Below, in pieces: positions 46,586 through 55,667 of a DNA stretch of 64,000 nt (the first letter of the stretch is position 1; the number at the start of each line of letters is the position of its first letter). The stretch lies in contig CAWHPS010000075.1 of NCBI GenBank assembly GCA_963831235.1, positions 5,302 to 69,301 of the forward strand. Direction: 5' to 3'. Source of the stretch: CAWHPS01 sp963831235. GTDB taxonomy: Bacteria > Fibrobacterota > OXYB2-FULL-49-7 > JAEUSG01. The position numbers and the translations under genes were made by a program. Below the pieces are notes generated by a model. The model was not told where the DNA came from, made no database searches, and worked only from the letters and a program-made list of their open reading frames with translations.

Positions 46586-47767
46586 ATGGATCCATTAAAT
46601 AACCCATTCTCCCCTGGTGCGGGTTCGCCGCCACCGGAACTGGCGGGACGCCAGCCGCTATTGGAGAAAGCGCGGATAGCGCTTGGACGTCTGAGGAACG
46701 GAAAATCAGAGAAAAGCTTTTTGCTGGTGGGCCTCAGGGGGGTTGGGAAAACGGTGTTGCTTAATGAAATGCATAAGCTTGCTGAAAGCATCGGATACAA
46801 GTCCATACTTTTAGAAGCGCACGAGAATAAATCTTTAGCCAGCTTGCTCTTGCCTTCACTCAGGCATATACTTTATTCCTTGGATCGTATGGAAAATATA
46901 AGCCAAAAAACCAAGCGAGGGCTACGCATATTACGCAGCTTTTTTAACGGACTCAGGCTTAAACTTCAAGATGTCGAATTAAGCCTGGATGTTGAACCGG
47001 AAGTCGGCACGGCAGACAGCGGCGATCTGGAGTCGGATTTGCCGGCTTTGTTCGAGGCCATAGGCGAGGCGGCTGCAGAGCGCAAGATAGTTGTTTCGAT
47101 CATAATTGATGAATTACAGTATTTGAATGAAAAGGAATTCAGTTCGCTTATAATGGCCATTCATAGGGTTTCGCAAAGACAATTGCCTCTGATGCTAATT
47201 GGTGCCGGTCTCCCGCAGCTGGTGGGTTTGGCCGGGAGATCAAAATCGTATGCGGAGCGCCTTTTTGACTTTCCGCAGGTGGGACAGTTAAGTCTTGATG
47301 ATGCGGCCCTGGCTTTGCAGGAACCTGTGAAAGAACAAGGCGTCCTCTTTTCAAAAGAGGCGCTAAAGGAAATAATAAAGGAAACACAATGCTACCCATA
47401 CTTTTTGCAGGAATGGGGATACCAATCATGGAATCTTGCGGCTTCATCTCCAATAAATCTATCCGTAATTCATAAAGCCACATTGTCGTCCATTCAGCGT
47501 CTTGACGAAAGTTTTTTCAGGGTAAGGTTTGATCGGCTTACACCCCGTGAAAAACAATACCTTCGGGCCTTGGCTGAATTAAAACCTGAATCGCACCGTT
47601 CAGGGGATGTTGCCGATAAACTTGGAGTAAATGTTCAAAACGTAGCGCCAGTCCGGAATAGCCTGATTAAAAAAGGAATGCTCTACAGCCCGGCGCATGG
47701 GGATACCGAGTTTACAGTCCCGCTTTTTGATGAGTTCATGAAACGTGTTATGCCTGCTATTAAATAA
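46586..47767 (+). CDS. AAA ATPase, ORC1/Cdc6-like, with C-terminal winged helix
   Basis: 393 residues. Walker A GLRGVGKT near residue 52, Walker B IIIDELQYL near 173, sensor region GAGLPQL near 208, and a C-terminal winged-helix segment (~320-385, LTPREKQYLRAL, VADKLGVNVQNVAPVRNSLIKKGMLY). This 'STAND/ORC-like' class is common on mobile DNA and as solitary regulatory or defence genes. No partner gene in the same direction. A strong T/A-rich leader precedes the ATG. Confidence 0.8.
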   Translation: MDPLNNPFSPGAGSPPPELAGRQPLLEKARIALGRLRNGKSEKSFLLVGLRGVGKTVLLNEMHKLAESIGYKSILLEAHENKSLASLLLPSLRHILYSLDRMENISQKTKRGLRILRSFFNGLRLKLQDVELSLDVEPEVGTADSGDLESDLPALFEAIGEAAAERKIVVSIIIDELQYLNEKEFSSLIMAIHRVSQRQLPLMLIGAGLPQLVGLAGRSKSYAERLFDFPQVGQLSLDDAALALQEPVKEQGVLFSKEALKEIIKETQCYPYFLQEWGYQSWNLAASSPINLSVIHKATLSSIQRLDESFFRVRFDRLTPREKQYLRALAELKPESHRSGDVADKLGVNVQNVAPVRNSLIKKGMLYSPAHGDTEFTVPLFDEFMKRVMPAIK

Positions 47768-47773
47768 AGGGAA

Positions 47774-47796
47774 AGCAAGGTTTGCACAACCTCGCT
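47774..47796 (+). other. Hairpin after AAA ATPase gene
   Basis: AGCAAGGTT and AACCTCGCT pair (one mismatch) around a 5-base loop, 7 bp after the ATPase stop. It is placed like a terminator, but no T-run follows, so function is uncertain. Confidence 0.35.
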
Positions 47797-47894
47797 GCCG
47801 ACAGCACACTGACCTCCTCTGCCCCCACGTCCTTCAGTAGTTTTGTGCACTCATTGACAGTTGCCACTGTCCTGAAGATGTCCTGCTAAATGGC

Positions 47895-48791
47895 TTAAAG
47901 TTTGGTTATGAATGGGGAAAAACCGGCCTTGCCTAACAATGATATATAATCTTCCGGATGCATTTGTTCCGGTCGCTTTCCAGAAAACGCGATAAGGATC
48001 GCCTCCATGATGTTTGTACCGTATGAACGCCCTTGGATGTGCGGGGTTGTGGTCACAAGTATGGAAACTCCCCGTTTGCGCAGTTCCTGAATATCAGAAG
48101 AGGTTACGGTATTTGTCAGGATAATTTTATCTTTGAGATATTTTGGCATATATCGTTTGATATAATTAAAATCACCTGCGATGATATCCGCCCATTGGTA
48201 ATGATTTTCATAGCGTTCAGTGATCGAATCCTGGCTTGTTCCGGTGGGGTACATCCATTTAAATGGAAGTTGGGTGAGAACAGGGAGGGTAAGCCGTGCT
48301 ATTAATTTTAATTTTTTGTAAGACCGGACAGGGATAGGAAGCCCGAGTCCAAACATAATATCACCAAACATCACTTCGGCGCCCGCCTCAACCAATGCCT
48401 CGGTCATGCCAAATCGATCGACAGAAGAAACCATCAGGACGCGCTTGCCTGAAAGGGGTATCTGTCCTGAATTCAATTGCTCCACCACATTCCGCTCAAG
48501 CGTATTTTTTAATCCCGAACCATCCACAAGCGGCGTTTTAACAGCAGCCTTGGCAATACGTTTTGCATCACGAAAAGCATACCTTTTCCTTCCGGCGAAC
48601 AAATACAGATCAATTCCTCCCATCCCGAACGCATCCGCAATCCCGTCATACTGGCGTATCAGGCTTATCGCGGCATCAATGCAACCATTGGTTCCGATTC
48701 GTTGCAAAGAGAATTCCTGTCCGAATACGGTGATTTTTGACGCATGGTCCCTTTGCGACGAACCAAGGCTTATGCTGATGATGCGCTTCAT
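47895..48791 (-). CDS. Protein of the family commonly labelled 'quinate 5-dehydrogenase'
   Basis: 298 residues. Recognised by SISLGSSQRDHASKI at the start, VDGSGLKNTLER near 90, KRVLMVSSVDRFGM near 120 and TTTPHIQGRSYGTNIMEA near the end. A Rossmann-like NAD(P) fold is suggested by KRVLMVSSVDRFG, but the database label is not, to my knowledge, backed by biochemistry for this branch. It is the last gene of a three-gene operon: its start shares a base with the stop of the aminotransferase-reductase gene. Function in the cluster is unknown; it could bind a product or act as an oxidoreductase. Confidence 0.7.
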   Translation of the reverse strand: MKRIISISLGSSQRDHASKITVFGQEFSLQRIGTNGCIDAAISLIRQYDGIADAFGMGGIDLYLFAGRKRYAFRDAKRIAKAAVKTPLVDGSGLKNTLERNVVEQLNSGQIPLSGKRVLMVSSVDRFGMTEALVEAGAEVMFGDIMFGLGLPIPVRSYKKLKLIARLTLPVLTQLPFKWMYPTGTSQDSITERYENHYQWADIIAGDFNYIKRYMPKYLKDKIILTNTVTSSDIQELRKRGVSILVTTTPHIQGRSYGTNIMEAILIAFSGKRPEQMHPEDYISLLGKAGFSPFITKL

Positions 48792-51592
48792 TAAAAACTT
48801 TTCTCCATCTTTAATCTGCCAAGGCTGAAACCATGTTTGCGGGCCACTTCCATTATTTTATGAACCCTGCCTTTTGTAATCGGCCCATAGCTATAATGCC
48901 CCGTGATGTTATCCAGGCCCATTAAGGTTGTCTCGCTCATACAGGCGTATAGTTCGCCTTTTTCAAGAGGGATGCCGCGAACAGAAAAATCAGGGTTCAT
49001 TGGAAGCTTCACAATCCCCCCTTGCAACACCGTAACATCGCTTCGTTCTTGAATAACGGATGGATGGACATCAGGAGGAACAGCAATATCACAAATTACA
49101 ACAGGGCTCTTTTTTAACATGGCAGGGAAAATGACGGGTTCCGCGGAGTTGCTTGCACCGAGGATTAGGTCTGCATGGGATAGGAGAGAGAGGTCGCTTG
49201 AACAACGCACAGGGCATTTGTCCTTAAGCTCACATAGTAGCTCGGTGTAGAACTGCTCTTCGGATGGCACTGCGGTGGCACCATTTTTAAGCAGGCAGGT
49301 AACGGTTTGGGATTCGCTGATGGCGTGGGCTATGCCGCTCAATTCCCGTCCATGGGATAGTTTGCATTGCGCAATCTGTTCGTATGCCATTGCTGTAATT
49401 TGAGATGCGGTCTTTCGCAAAAGTTTTTCCCTGCCTAAACGGCCGAAAAGAAGTATCTCTGACACATATTCGGCCATTATTTCACTGTAAGTACTGGCAA
49501 TATTTCCCGCCGCACCAACAGCCGCGAACACGGAGCCGGAGAGAGCAAGCCCGCAGGAAGCGGCAGCTTTAAGCATTGCGTCAACACCCATGGCCACAGT
49601 CAATGAATTTCCGGAAGTGAGCGCAGCCTTGTCGGTCGCCATAAGCTGGCAATTATTGGTTACAATAGAGGTAAAACCGCCAAAACCTATTGCCCTGCAG
49701 CCTTCCTCAATGGCCCGGTCCACTGCTTCTTGGATTTGCCCGGTGACGATGCCGGTTTCACGTTTTCTCATATATTGTTCAATGACCTTTGATGTTAGAA
49801 ACAGTCCCAGGAATTGGAACCGTACCTTGCTTCCGGTAATTGAGGTAATCACCTTATCCTCGGATAAGGTGGGCCCGATAACCGGATGAAACAAATCAAT
49901 AATCCGTTGCAATTGTTCTTCAGTGAATTCAGTAAATGCATCATCAACATCGCACATATGTCGGGCTTCTATCAAGTGTCCAATGAATGCCACTTTTAAT
50001 GACGTTTCTCGCTTGTCCATTGCGATTTTGTCAGGCTTATGGAAATCCTTTATCGGTGTCTTTGAATCCGGAATTTCAGCATGCACCGCGAATTTAAGGA
50101 TCTCATAGATGTTCTGCTTGGTGATAATTTCGCATAGCCGGCGGAGAGCAACAAAGAGGTGTGCAATTTCCTTTGTTGAAATATATGCTGACGGCTCCAA
50201 TCTTATGGTTGAATTACTGCTAAGGGCTGGGGCAACCCGAATCCTGTGTTCATGCAGCAGATAACCTGCTATCACATATCCAAGTATTTTCTGTTCGGAA
50301 AGCATTTGAAGAAAGGTGGATCCTGAATTGCTGAAATCCTGGAACTCAACCCCTATCATCAGGCCGGCGCCGCGGATATCCTTGACCACACCAGGATAAT
50401 CATCCCGTAATCGGCATAATCCATCAAGCAACAATGCACCTTTTTCCCTGCATAACCCGGGAATGTTGTCGGTTTCCAGAAGCTCCAGTGAGCGGCACGC
50501 GATGTTTGCGCTATGATCATCTTCCGCAAAGGTCGAACTGTGAATGAATCCGAATTCTTCCTCGTAGAAGTCTTCACGTACCAAGAGTGCGGAAATTTTG
50601 GCAATCCCTCCGCCAAGGCTTTTCGAAAGCAGGTAATAATCCGCTGTAACCCCCATCTGTTCGGAATAGGTAAAGGTTCCAGTCCTTCCCATACCGCTCT
50701 GGATTTCATCGAATACAAGTGGGATTTTGTGTGCATCAGCGCATTCTCTAATCCATTTCATGCTCTTAGGTGAAAGCATAATGATTCCGCCTTCCCCCTG
50801 TATTGGTTCAGCAAATATTGCGCTGACAGCGGATATTTGCCGGTTTGTTACAGAAAGTTTACCGTCTTGATCTATAGATGGCCATTGATAAGTCATTACA
50901 TGTGAGTCCAATAGCGATTGCAATGTTTCCGGATTATCCGCATCTGCAAAGAGAGCTGATATGCCAGTCTTTGAAAATGGTTCCCTGAATATTTTATTGT
51001 ATGTCAATTGCAAGGCGCCTGTTGTTTTGCCGTGGAATGCCCGGTTAAAGGCGATGAAAACCGGTTTTGCGGAAAGAACATTTTCGTTATGCTGTCTGAC
51101 AGAATCTAAGGCACTGACCGAGACCGAGGGAGCTATCGTGCTATAACGCTTTTCCAGCAATCTTGCGATACTGCAAACCTTTGTCCTGCGGGCAAGCTCT
51201 GAATGTTTTATTGCCGCTTCAACAGCTTCGGTGCCGCTATTGGCAAAAGTGACAATGTATTTCTTACCGCCAGACTGCGGAACCAGAGCATTCAGTTTTT
51301 CAGCAAGTAAAGCGGCTCCGACACGGACGCTTCCCTGAGCATTGAATGGTACGCAATTCTCGTAATTTTCAATTGCCGTCCGGGTTAACACCGCATGGTT
51401 GTGCCCGAATATCCCCGCCCCATACCCCCCAAGATAGTCAACAACCTTGACCTCGGAACCATCATCAGCTTCATAGAATAGATAATCCCCCGATGCTTTC
51501 TTATAAACGATATCCAGACGAACTCTCGCTAGAAGCGCCCCAAGCTTGGGCCTGCAATATTCCTGATAAATAGCGCTCTTGTTTTTAATCAT
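48791..51592 (-). CDS. Class III aminotransferase fused to AAR-type acyl-ACP reductase
   Basis: 933 residues in one frame. Residues ~1-490: fold-type I class III (ornithine/omega-) aminotransferase, with VFDEIQSGMGRTG and PLP lysine K324 in LLSKSLGGG. Residues ~515-933: reductase resembling cyanobacterial long-chain acyl-ACP reductase, in order KVAFIGHLIEA, ITSITGSKV, GGFTSIVTNN, LTSGNSLTV, AAVGAAGNIAST (NADPH site), VLQGGIVKLP and YACMSE. C884 in that last motif aligns, from memory of the cyanobacterial protein, with the Cys that carries the acyl group. Both halves seem complete. Proposed: acyl thioester to aldehyde to primary amine or amino ketone without release. Substrate and true reaction unknown. 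Confidence 0.85.
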   Translation of the reverse strand: MIKNKSAIYQEYCRPKLGALLARVRLDIVYKKASGDYLFYEADDGSEVKVVDYLGGYGAGIFGHNHAVLTRTAIENYENCVPFNAQGSVRVGAALLAEKLNALVPQSGGKKYIVTFANSGTEAVEAAIKHSELARRTKVCSIARLLEKRYSTIAPSVSVSALDSVRQHNENVLSAKPVFIAFNRAFHGKTTGALQLTYNKIFREPFSKTGISALFADADNPETLQSLLDSHVMTYQWPSIDQDGKLSVTNRQISAVSAIFAEPIQGEGGIIMLSPKSMKWIRECADAHKIPLVFDEIQSGMGRTGTFTYSEQMGVTADYYLLSKSLGGGIAKISALLVREDFYEEEFGFIHSSTFAEDDHSANIACRSLELLETDNIPGLCREKGALLLDGLCRLRDDYPGVVKDIRGAGLMIGVEFQDFSNSGSTFLQMLSEQKILGYVIAGYLLHEHRIRVAPALSSNSTIRLEPSAYISTKEIAHLFVALRRLCEIITKQNIYEILKFAVHAEIPDSKTPIKDFHKPDKIAMDKRETSLKVAFIGHLIEARHMCDVDDAFTEFTEEQLQRIIDLFHPVIGPTLSEDKVITSITGSKVRFQFLGLFLTSKVIEQYMRKRETGIVTGQIQEAVDRAIEEGCRAIGFGGFTSIVTNNCQLMATDKAALTSGNSLTVAMGVDAMLKAAASCGLALSGSVFAAVGAAGNIASTYSEIMAEYVSEILLFGRLGREKLLRKTASQITAMAYEQIAQCKLSHGRELSGIAHAISESQTVTCLLKNGATAVPSEEQFYTELLCELKDKCPVRCSSDLSLLSHADLILGASNSAEPVIFPAMLKKSPVVICDIAVPPDVHPSVIQERSDVTVLQGGIVKLPMNPDFSVRGIPLEKGELYACMSETTLMGLDNITGHYSYGPITKGRVHKIMEVARKHGFSLGRLKMEKSF

Positions 51593-52218
51593 AAAATCCG
51601 CACTCTCTTCTTTCCGGGGTTGTTTAAAAAGGGTTTATAATTCGATTCGTGCGCCAGTGAAAGCATTTCACGGTCGCCTTTGCTATCGCCATAAGCATAC
51701 ACGTATGAGTACTTGTCAATATCGAATTCAGCCTTCAACCTTCTCACTTTTTCCTGGCCAAAGCAATTCTCTCCTTCAAGGGCACCGGTAAGGAGGCCAT
51801 TCTTACTTTCAAGCCGGGTTGAGATAAGGGAATAGCCTTGTTTTAAAGCCCAGCTTTCCATCCATTCTTTTGATGAAGCGCTTATGATTACTATTTCGTG
51901 ACCCTGGTTTTTATGCCAATCAAGGCGATCCTTTGCGCTGTGGCGGATAATGCCTGGTAATCGTTTTTCAGCATAATCGTGCCCATAACGCTTTAAAACT
52001 TCAACCGGCATTCCCCGTAGGAAAAGCCTAAGCATTAGTTCCTTAAAAGTTGAATTCTTTATGATGCCGCATAAGAAAAGTATTGAGGCCGGTGAAAGGA
52101 GCAACATACCCACTACAAATGCAGGCCAGCCGCGAACAAACCTTATAAAATCAAGAAAAGTATCTTTTGAGGTTATTGTTCCATCGAAATCAAAAAGCGC
52201 CAGTTTACTCAAAATCAT
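51589..52218 (-). CDS. HAD-IB family phosphatase
   Basis: 209 residues. HAD motifs: LFDFDGTITSKD (nucleophile Asp near residue 9), IISASSKEW (motif II) and YAYGDSKGDREML (motif IV). An apolar stretch FVVGMLLLSPASILFLCG (~33-50) in the cap is characteristic of the IB 'hyp1' group and may touch the membrane. ATGA overlap with the fused aminotransferase-reductase makes it the first gene of that operon. Likely removes phosphate from a small or lipid-linked substrate made or used by the cluster. Confidence 0.87.
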   Translation of the reverse strand: MILSKLALFDFDGTITSKDTFLDFIRFVRGWPAFVVGMLLLSPASILFLCGIIKNSTFKELMLRLFLRGMPVEVLKRYGHDYAEKRLPGIIRHSAKDRLDWHKNQGHEIVIISASSKEWMESWALKQGYSLISTRLESKNGLLTGALEGENCFGQEKVRRLKAEFDIDKYSYVYAYGDSKGDREMLSLAHESNYKPFLNNPGKKRVRIL

Positions 52219-52366
52219 TCATCTCATTGTTTTAAAATATTGAATGTCATAAAATGTAAAACGCATAAAAATAATTCCTTGTTTGCAATATAGCAAGATT
52301 AGGATTTGTGAAACAGGCACGTATTCCTGTTTTCTCATCTTATTATACACAGTATAGCCTGCTGCT

Positions 52367-52726
52367 TCATATCACGGCTGATGCATAAAGATTCTTGCTG
52401 TCCGGGCTTACGGCCACGGAAACTGATTGGCAGTTCCAGGCTGGCCAGCTTAGTGTAACCCTGCCTGCATACGAAAGTGTACCTGTGAGGGAATCTCTGT
52501 AGAACCAGGTGACGGAGCGATCGGCTACGGCGCCGACATAGACGAAGCGGCCATCCGGCGCTTCAACCACGGAAAAGGCTTCATCCAAACCATCCACGCC
52601 AGGCGTGGTATCGGAAACAGAACATATTTGGTGGATTCGCGGCACTTGGGCGAAAAGCGCAACAACCGGAAACATGAGACAGATAAAAAGGCTGGTCAAT
52701 TTATAGGAAATTTGATCTTTCTCCAT
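52367..52726 (-). pseudogene. Truncated secreted beta-propeller-like gene
   Basis: 119 residues: signal peptide (~9-27, ending ALFAQ) and the start of a propeller-like protein (FSVVEAPDGRFVYVGAVADRSVTWF, then VAVSPDSKNLYAS), stopped by TGA after one to two blades. Full-length relatives have many more blades and, on this genome, probably a sorting domain, so I read it as a remnant. Its 5' end and leader are duplicated at 55,632-56,012. Confidence 0.55.
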
Positions 52727-53047
52727 TCGTAAATCCGGATCGCGAAAAAATTACGTCAATTGCAACGGAACACGAACAGTTCTGAGCGGAAAGCATGCTC
52801 CATTATCCTCCTGTTAATAAAATAGACCCTGAAACGCGAAAAATTCAAGGAAAAAGATAAGGCTCACTTCGGCACTCTCAGTGCAAGCTGCCAAGGCGTT
52901 TTCGCTCATAAAATTTAATCTTCGTAGTAGATGTCGGTTAAAACTAAGTAATCCGGAATCTCATCTATCGGCTCCTCGGTAGTTGGAGTCTCCGAAATTC
53001 TGGATTTGGCGGGAATTGGTGGCGGTCAGACCGGCGCATCTTTCCAC
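52690..53047. repeat. Duplicated leader module, copy A
   Basis: About 350 bp that match 55,632-56,012 in the same order, with moderate divergence. Shared anchors include CCATTCGTAAATCCGGATCG (52723 on), the CTCAGTGCAAGC-CGCCAAG region near 52876, AAGTAATCCG near 52946 and GTGGCGGTC near 53023. Both copies sit upstream of minus-strand secreted-protein genes, so they probably carry the promoter. Confidence 0.7.
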
Positions 53048-53189
53048 TTGTAATCCATCTGTTTTTTTTGTAATGATTTATCCTGCGCTCAACATGAGTC
53101 ATGACCATCTGCTCAACCTCATGTATTTCTTTTCGTGCCTGTTGTACAAGTTCATCCATATCACGACGGGATATCTGCTGCGCAACCGC
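52727..53189. other. 463-bp region upstream of truncated propeller gene
   Basis: Mostly the duplicated leader copy A. The remaining ~140 bp up to the end of the peptidase-like gene contain no supported gene. Confidence 0.5.
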
Positions 53190-55568
53190 CTATTTTAAAA
53201 GTATTGCTTTTTTCGTAAAAACCTTTTTACCACCCACATCCGCCCTTACAAAATAGGCCCCCGGGGTTTCGTTGCCAGCATTCCAGATATACCGGCAAGT
53301 CACCCTGGAACCACTCGATTGTATGAATTCTGATGGGGAAAGGCTCCTCACCAGGACCCCTCGGATATTATATATGCGAAGAGTGTTGTCCTTTGCCCCA
53401 GATAGTGTAATATTTCCTGATTGATAGCGGACCACAATATTTAACACCGGATTAAATGGGTTTGGCGAGGTCGTTAACCCCTCATCAAATACCCCTGAAA
53501 TCAAACCCTCTGTTTGTGTGCCATCAGGAATGATTTCAAAGCAATTCAGAAACGGAGCATAAGCCGAAGCGCTGTTTTTCCTCAGCTTCAAATTCAGTTC
53601 TCCGTCAGCAATATCCACTGCAATCGGCAGTGTAAACGCTTTCTTCCCGCCAACCCGCGCAAAAACATCAAGGCCGGTCACTTTTGCGATCCCTTCCACC
53701 TCAACATCAACAATCCGTTCCCCAGCAGCCTCGGACTGCATGTCTGCAAACCCCAGGTTCAGCAAATAACCGCCATTGGATAGTGGAATATTGTAGGTTA
53801 GTGGCGTGTCAACCCCATAAATGTCGGTCACAACCTGAAAACTCTGGAAGAGCGTTGGATCCTCGGTACCAGTCACCGGCTCATCAACGCTTGTGGCGCC
53901 CTGTACGTCGCTAAAGCAGTCCCATCCCCATGTCCCGGCTGACCACCTCTGATCGTGCAGCCAGACATTACCCGAAGCGTCTGTGTAATCAGCGCCGGGC
54001 CGGTAAACCGATGGAGCATAAACGTTACTGACGTCGCAATTAACCCGAAAAGGCTTTCCCGGGGCAGGGTTAACTTCGATATAAACGGATTTCCATGCCC
54101 GCGCCATGTAGTTGTCAATCACCTGCACCTCAGCGGCATAGCGATGCGGCGTCACAAAGGTATGGGTACAATTGGAAGCCGTTGAGCCGGAATAGGCCGG
54201 ACCGTCTATGCCCTCGTTGAAACCGTTCACAAACCATTCGTAAGAGGCAACTGTTCCGTCAGGATCCTTGGCAGTGACGTTAAAATTCACGGTTAATGGT
54301 GAAGCGCCAATTGTCTTGTCAGCAGTCAAGGAGTCGATGACAGGCAACTGGTTAGAGGGCGCGGCCTTGGCCGGAAGGGAAAGATCGCCGTAAAACATGC
54401 CTCTGTATTTATCCCCGAATACATTGGGATACCTCAGCATGCTGTTGCCCCACGAGTCGCCGTTCGCCAGACATTTTAATAAGCTTGTCTTGTAGTTGGA
54501 TAATATGATCAGGTCTCCGGACCAGGCGTCAGCGGATGGACCTACGCTTAGGACATTGCCGCCGCCGTAAGTGAATACATTCTTGTTCACAGGTCCGCCA
54601 ATATCTCCCGCAGAACAACTCGAGAAAACCGCGAAGCGGACCTGTGACGGATGCCAGTCACAGCCGTCAAAACCGTGATAGCGGTGTACTTCCTCGTTCA
54701 GGAAATCTCCGCCCTTACGGAATGCGTCCACAGGGAAAAGGTTCTCGATTGTGGGCCAGACAATAAGCGCATTCTGGGCGTTGGAAGAGTTCAATGCACC
54801 GATGACCTCATCGTACCAGTATGCGGCATGCGGAAGACGATGTGTACCAGTACGATAACCGTGGTTTGCGTCAAGTGCCCACTTAAGCCGCTTCACCTCT
54901 CCACCGGAAAAACCTTCTGTCCACATCCGGCTGACCCAAATATGCTGAATGCCGGTTATCGCATCAGGGAATTTCCACATGTTCATGAAGACATAATCGG
55001 TCTTTTCGTTTGTCACGGTATTCCGAGCTACAGGCAGGTTCCCGATCAAAATCGCGCCTGCAACAAATTGCCCGACTGTGTAATACTCCGAAGTAAGATA
55101 ATTCCAGAGTTCGACTGAGCCTGTCTCATCCCAGGATGTGGAAGACCATGACTTTATTTTGGCAATGTAACCTTCGTTCTGCAGATCCGCCTGCAAACGA
55201 AGGATTTCCGAGTTGATTTGCGGCAAAAGCGTGTCCCTGACCACTAAAAGAACAACCATGCTGGCGCGCGAGTTTTCCTGCCGCACAAGAATCCGGCAAG
55301 TGGAAATGCTGGCTGTGTCGCTCATCTTCCAGGAAAAGGAGTCAGGACCAATATAACCGGCATCCGGTTTGTAAACAGGGGTACTTGTGGTATTCACACT
55401 TCCGTGGGCAGGTTCTGATACGAAGCCAGAGGTCTTTTGATAGAAGTAGAGACTTACGGAATCCCCTTTTATGGCCACCAATTTGTAACTATACGGGATG
55501 CCGCTCTGTGCCATCAGGAAAACAGCAGTAAACAAGACCACTGTGCAAATTCTTTGCATGGATTTCAT
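53190..55568 (-). CDS. Secreted C25-like cysteine peptidase candidate with PKD, malectin and sorting domains
   Basis: 792 residues. Signal peptide ~1-21. Cadherin/Ig-like start (VYKPDAGYIGPDSFSWKMSD), then a caspase-fold part (~100-390) with GAILIGNLPVAR, a His in RYHGFDG and the candidate nucleophile Cys in FSSCSAGD, as in gingipain-type C25 proteases. PKD-like domain (~405-500), malectin-like domain (~505-680, FRVNCD...GWDCFSD, YLLNLGFADM), and a sorting domain from TSPNPFNPVLNIVV to FTKKAILLK. Probably exported by a type IX system, as gingipains are. Peptidase activity not proven. Confidence 0.75.
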   Translation of the reverse strand: MKSMQRICTVVLFTAVFLMAQSGIPYSYKLVAIKGDSVSLYFYQKTSGFVSEPAHGSVNTTSTPVYKPDAGYIGPDSFSWKMSDTASISTCRILVRQENSRASMVVLLVVRDTLLPQINSEILRLQADLQNEGYIAKIKSWSSTSWDETGSVELWNYLTSEYYTVGQFVAGAILIGNLPVARNTVTNEKTDYVFMNMWKFPDAITGIQHIWVSRMWTEGFSGGEVKRLKWALDANHGYRTGTHRLPHAAYWYDEVIGALNSSNAQNALIVWPTIENLFPVDAFRKGGDFLNEEVHRYHGFDGCDWHPSQVRFAVFSSCSAGDIGGPVNKNVFTYGGGNVLSVGPSADAWSGDLIILSNYKTSLLKCLANGDSWGNSMLRYPNVFGDKYRGMFYGDLSLPAKAAPSNQLPVIDSLTADKTIGASPLTVNFNVTAKDPDGTVASYEWFVNGFNEGIDGPAYSGSTASNCTHTFVTPHRYAAEVQVIDNYMARAWKSVYIEVNPAPGKPFRVNCDVSNVYAPSVYRPGADYTDASGNVWLHDQRWSAGTWGWDCFSDVQGATSVDEPVTGTEDPTLFQSFQVVTDIYGVDTPLTYNIPLSNGGYLLNLGFADMQSEAAGERIVDVEVEGIAKVTGLDVFARVGGKKAFTLPIAVDIADGELNLKLRKNSASAYAPFLNCFEIIPDGTQTEGLISGVFDEGLTTSPNPFNPVLNIVVRYQSGNITLSGAKDNTLRIYNIRGVLVRSLSPSEFIQSSGSRVTCRYIWNAGNETPGAYFVRADVGGKKVFTKKAILLK

Positions 55569-55595
55569 TGGATTGCCCTTTCTATAAACATAGGG

Positions 55596-55667
55596 TTAAC
55601 CTGCCTTATTTAAGCAGCAACTGATAAAGAATGTCGAAAACTGATAGGAATTTTGATTTTTCACCAT
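55596..55667 (-). pseudogene. Relic of a paralogous gene start (24 codons)
   Basis: Reads MVKNQNSYQFSTFFISCC, then LNKAG and stop. The truncated propeller gene starts MEKDQISYKLTSLFICLM, so the two are clearly the same 5' end, here decayed. It shows that the duplicated leader once carried a gene start, later replaced by the peptidase-like gene. Confidence 0.55.
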
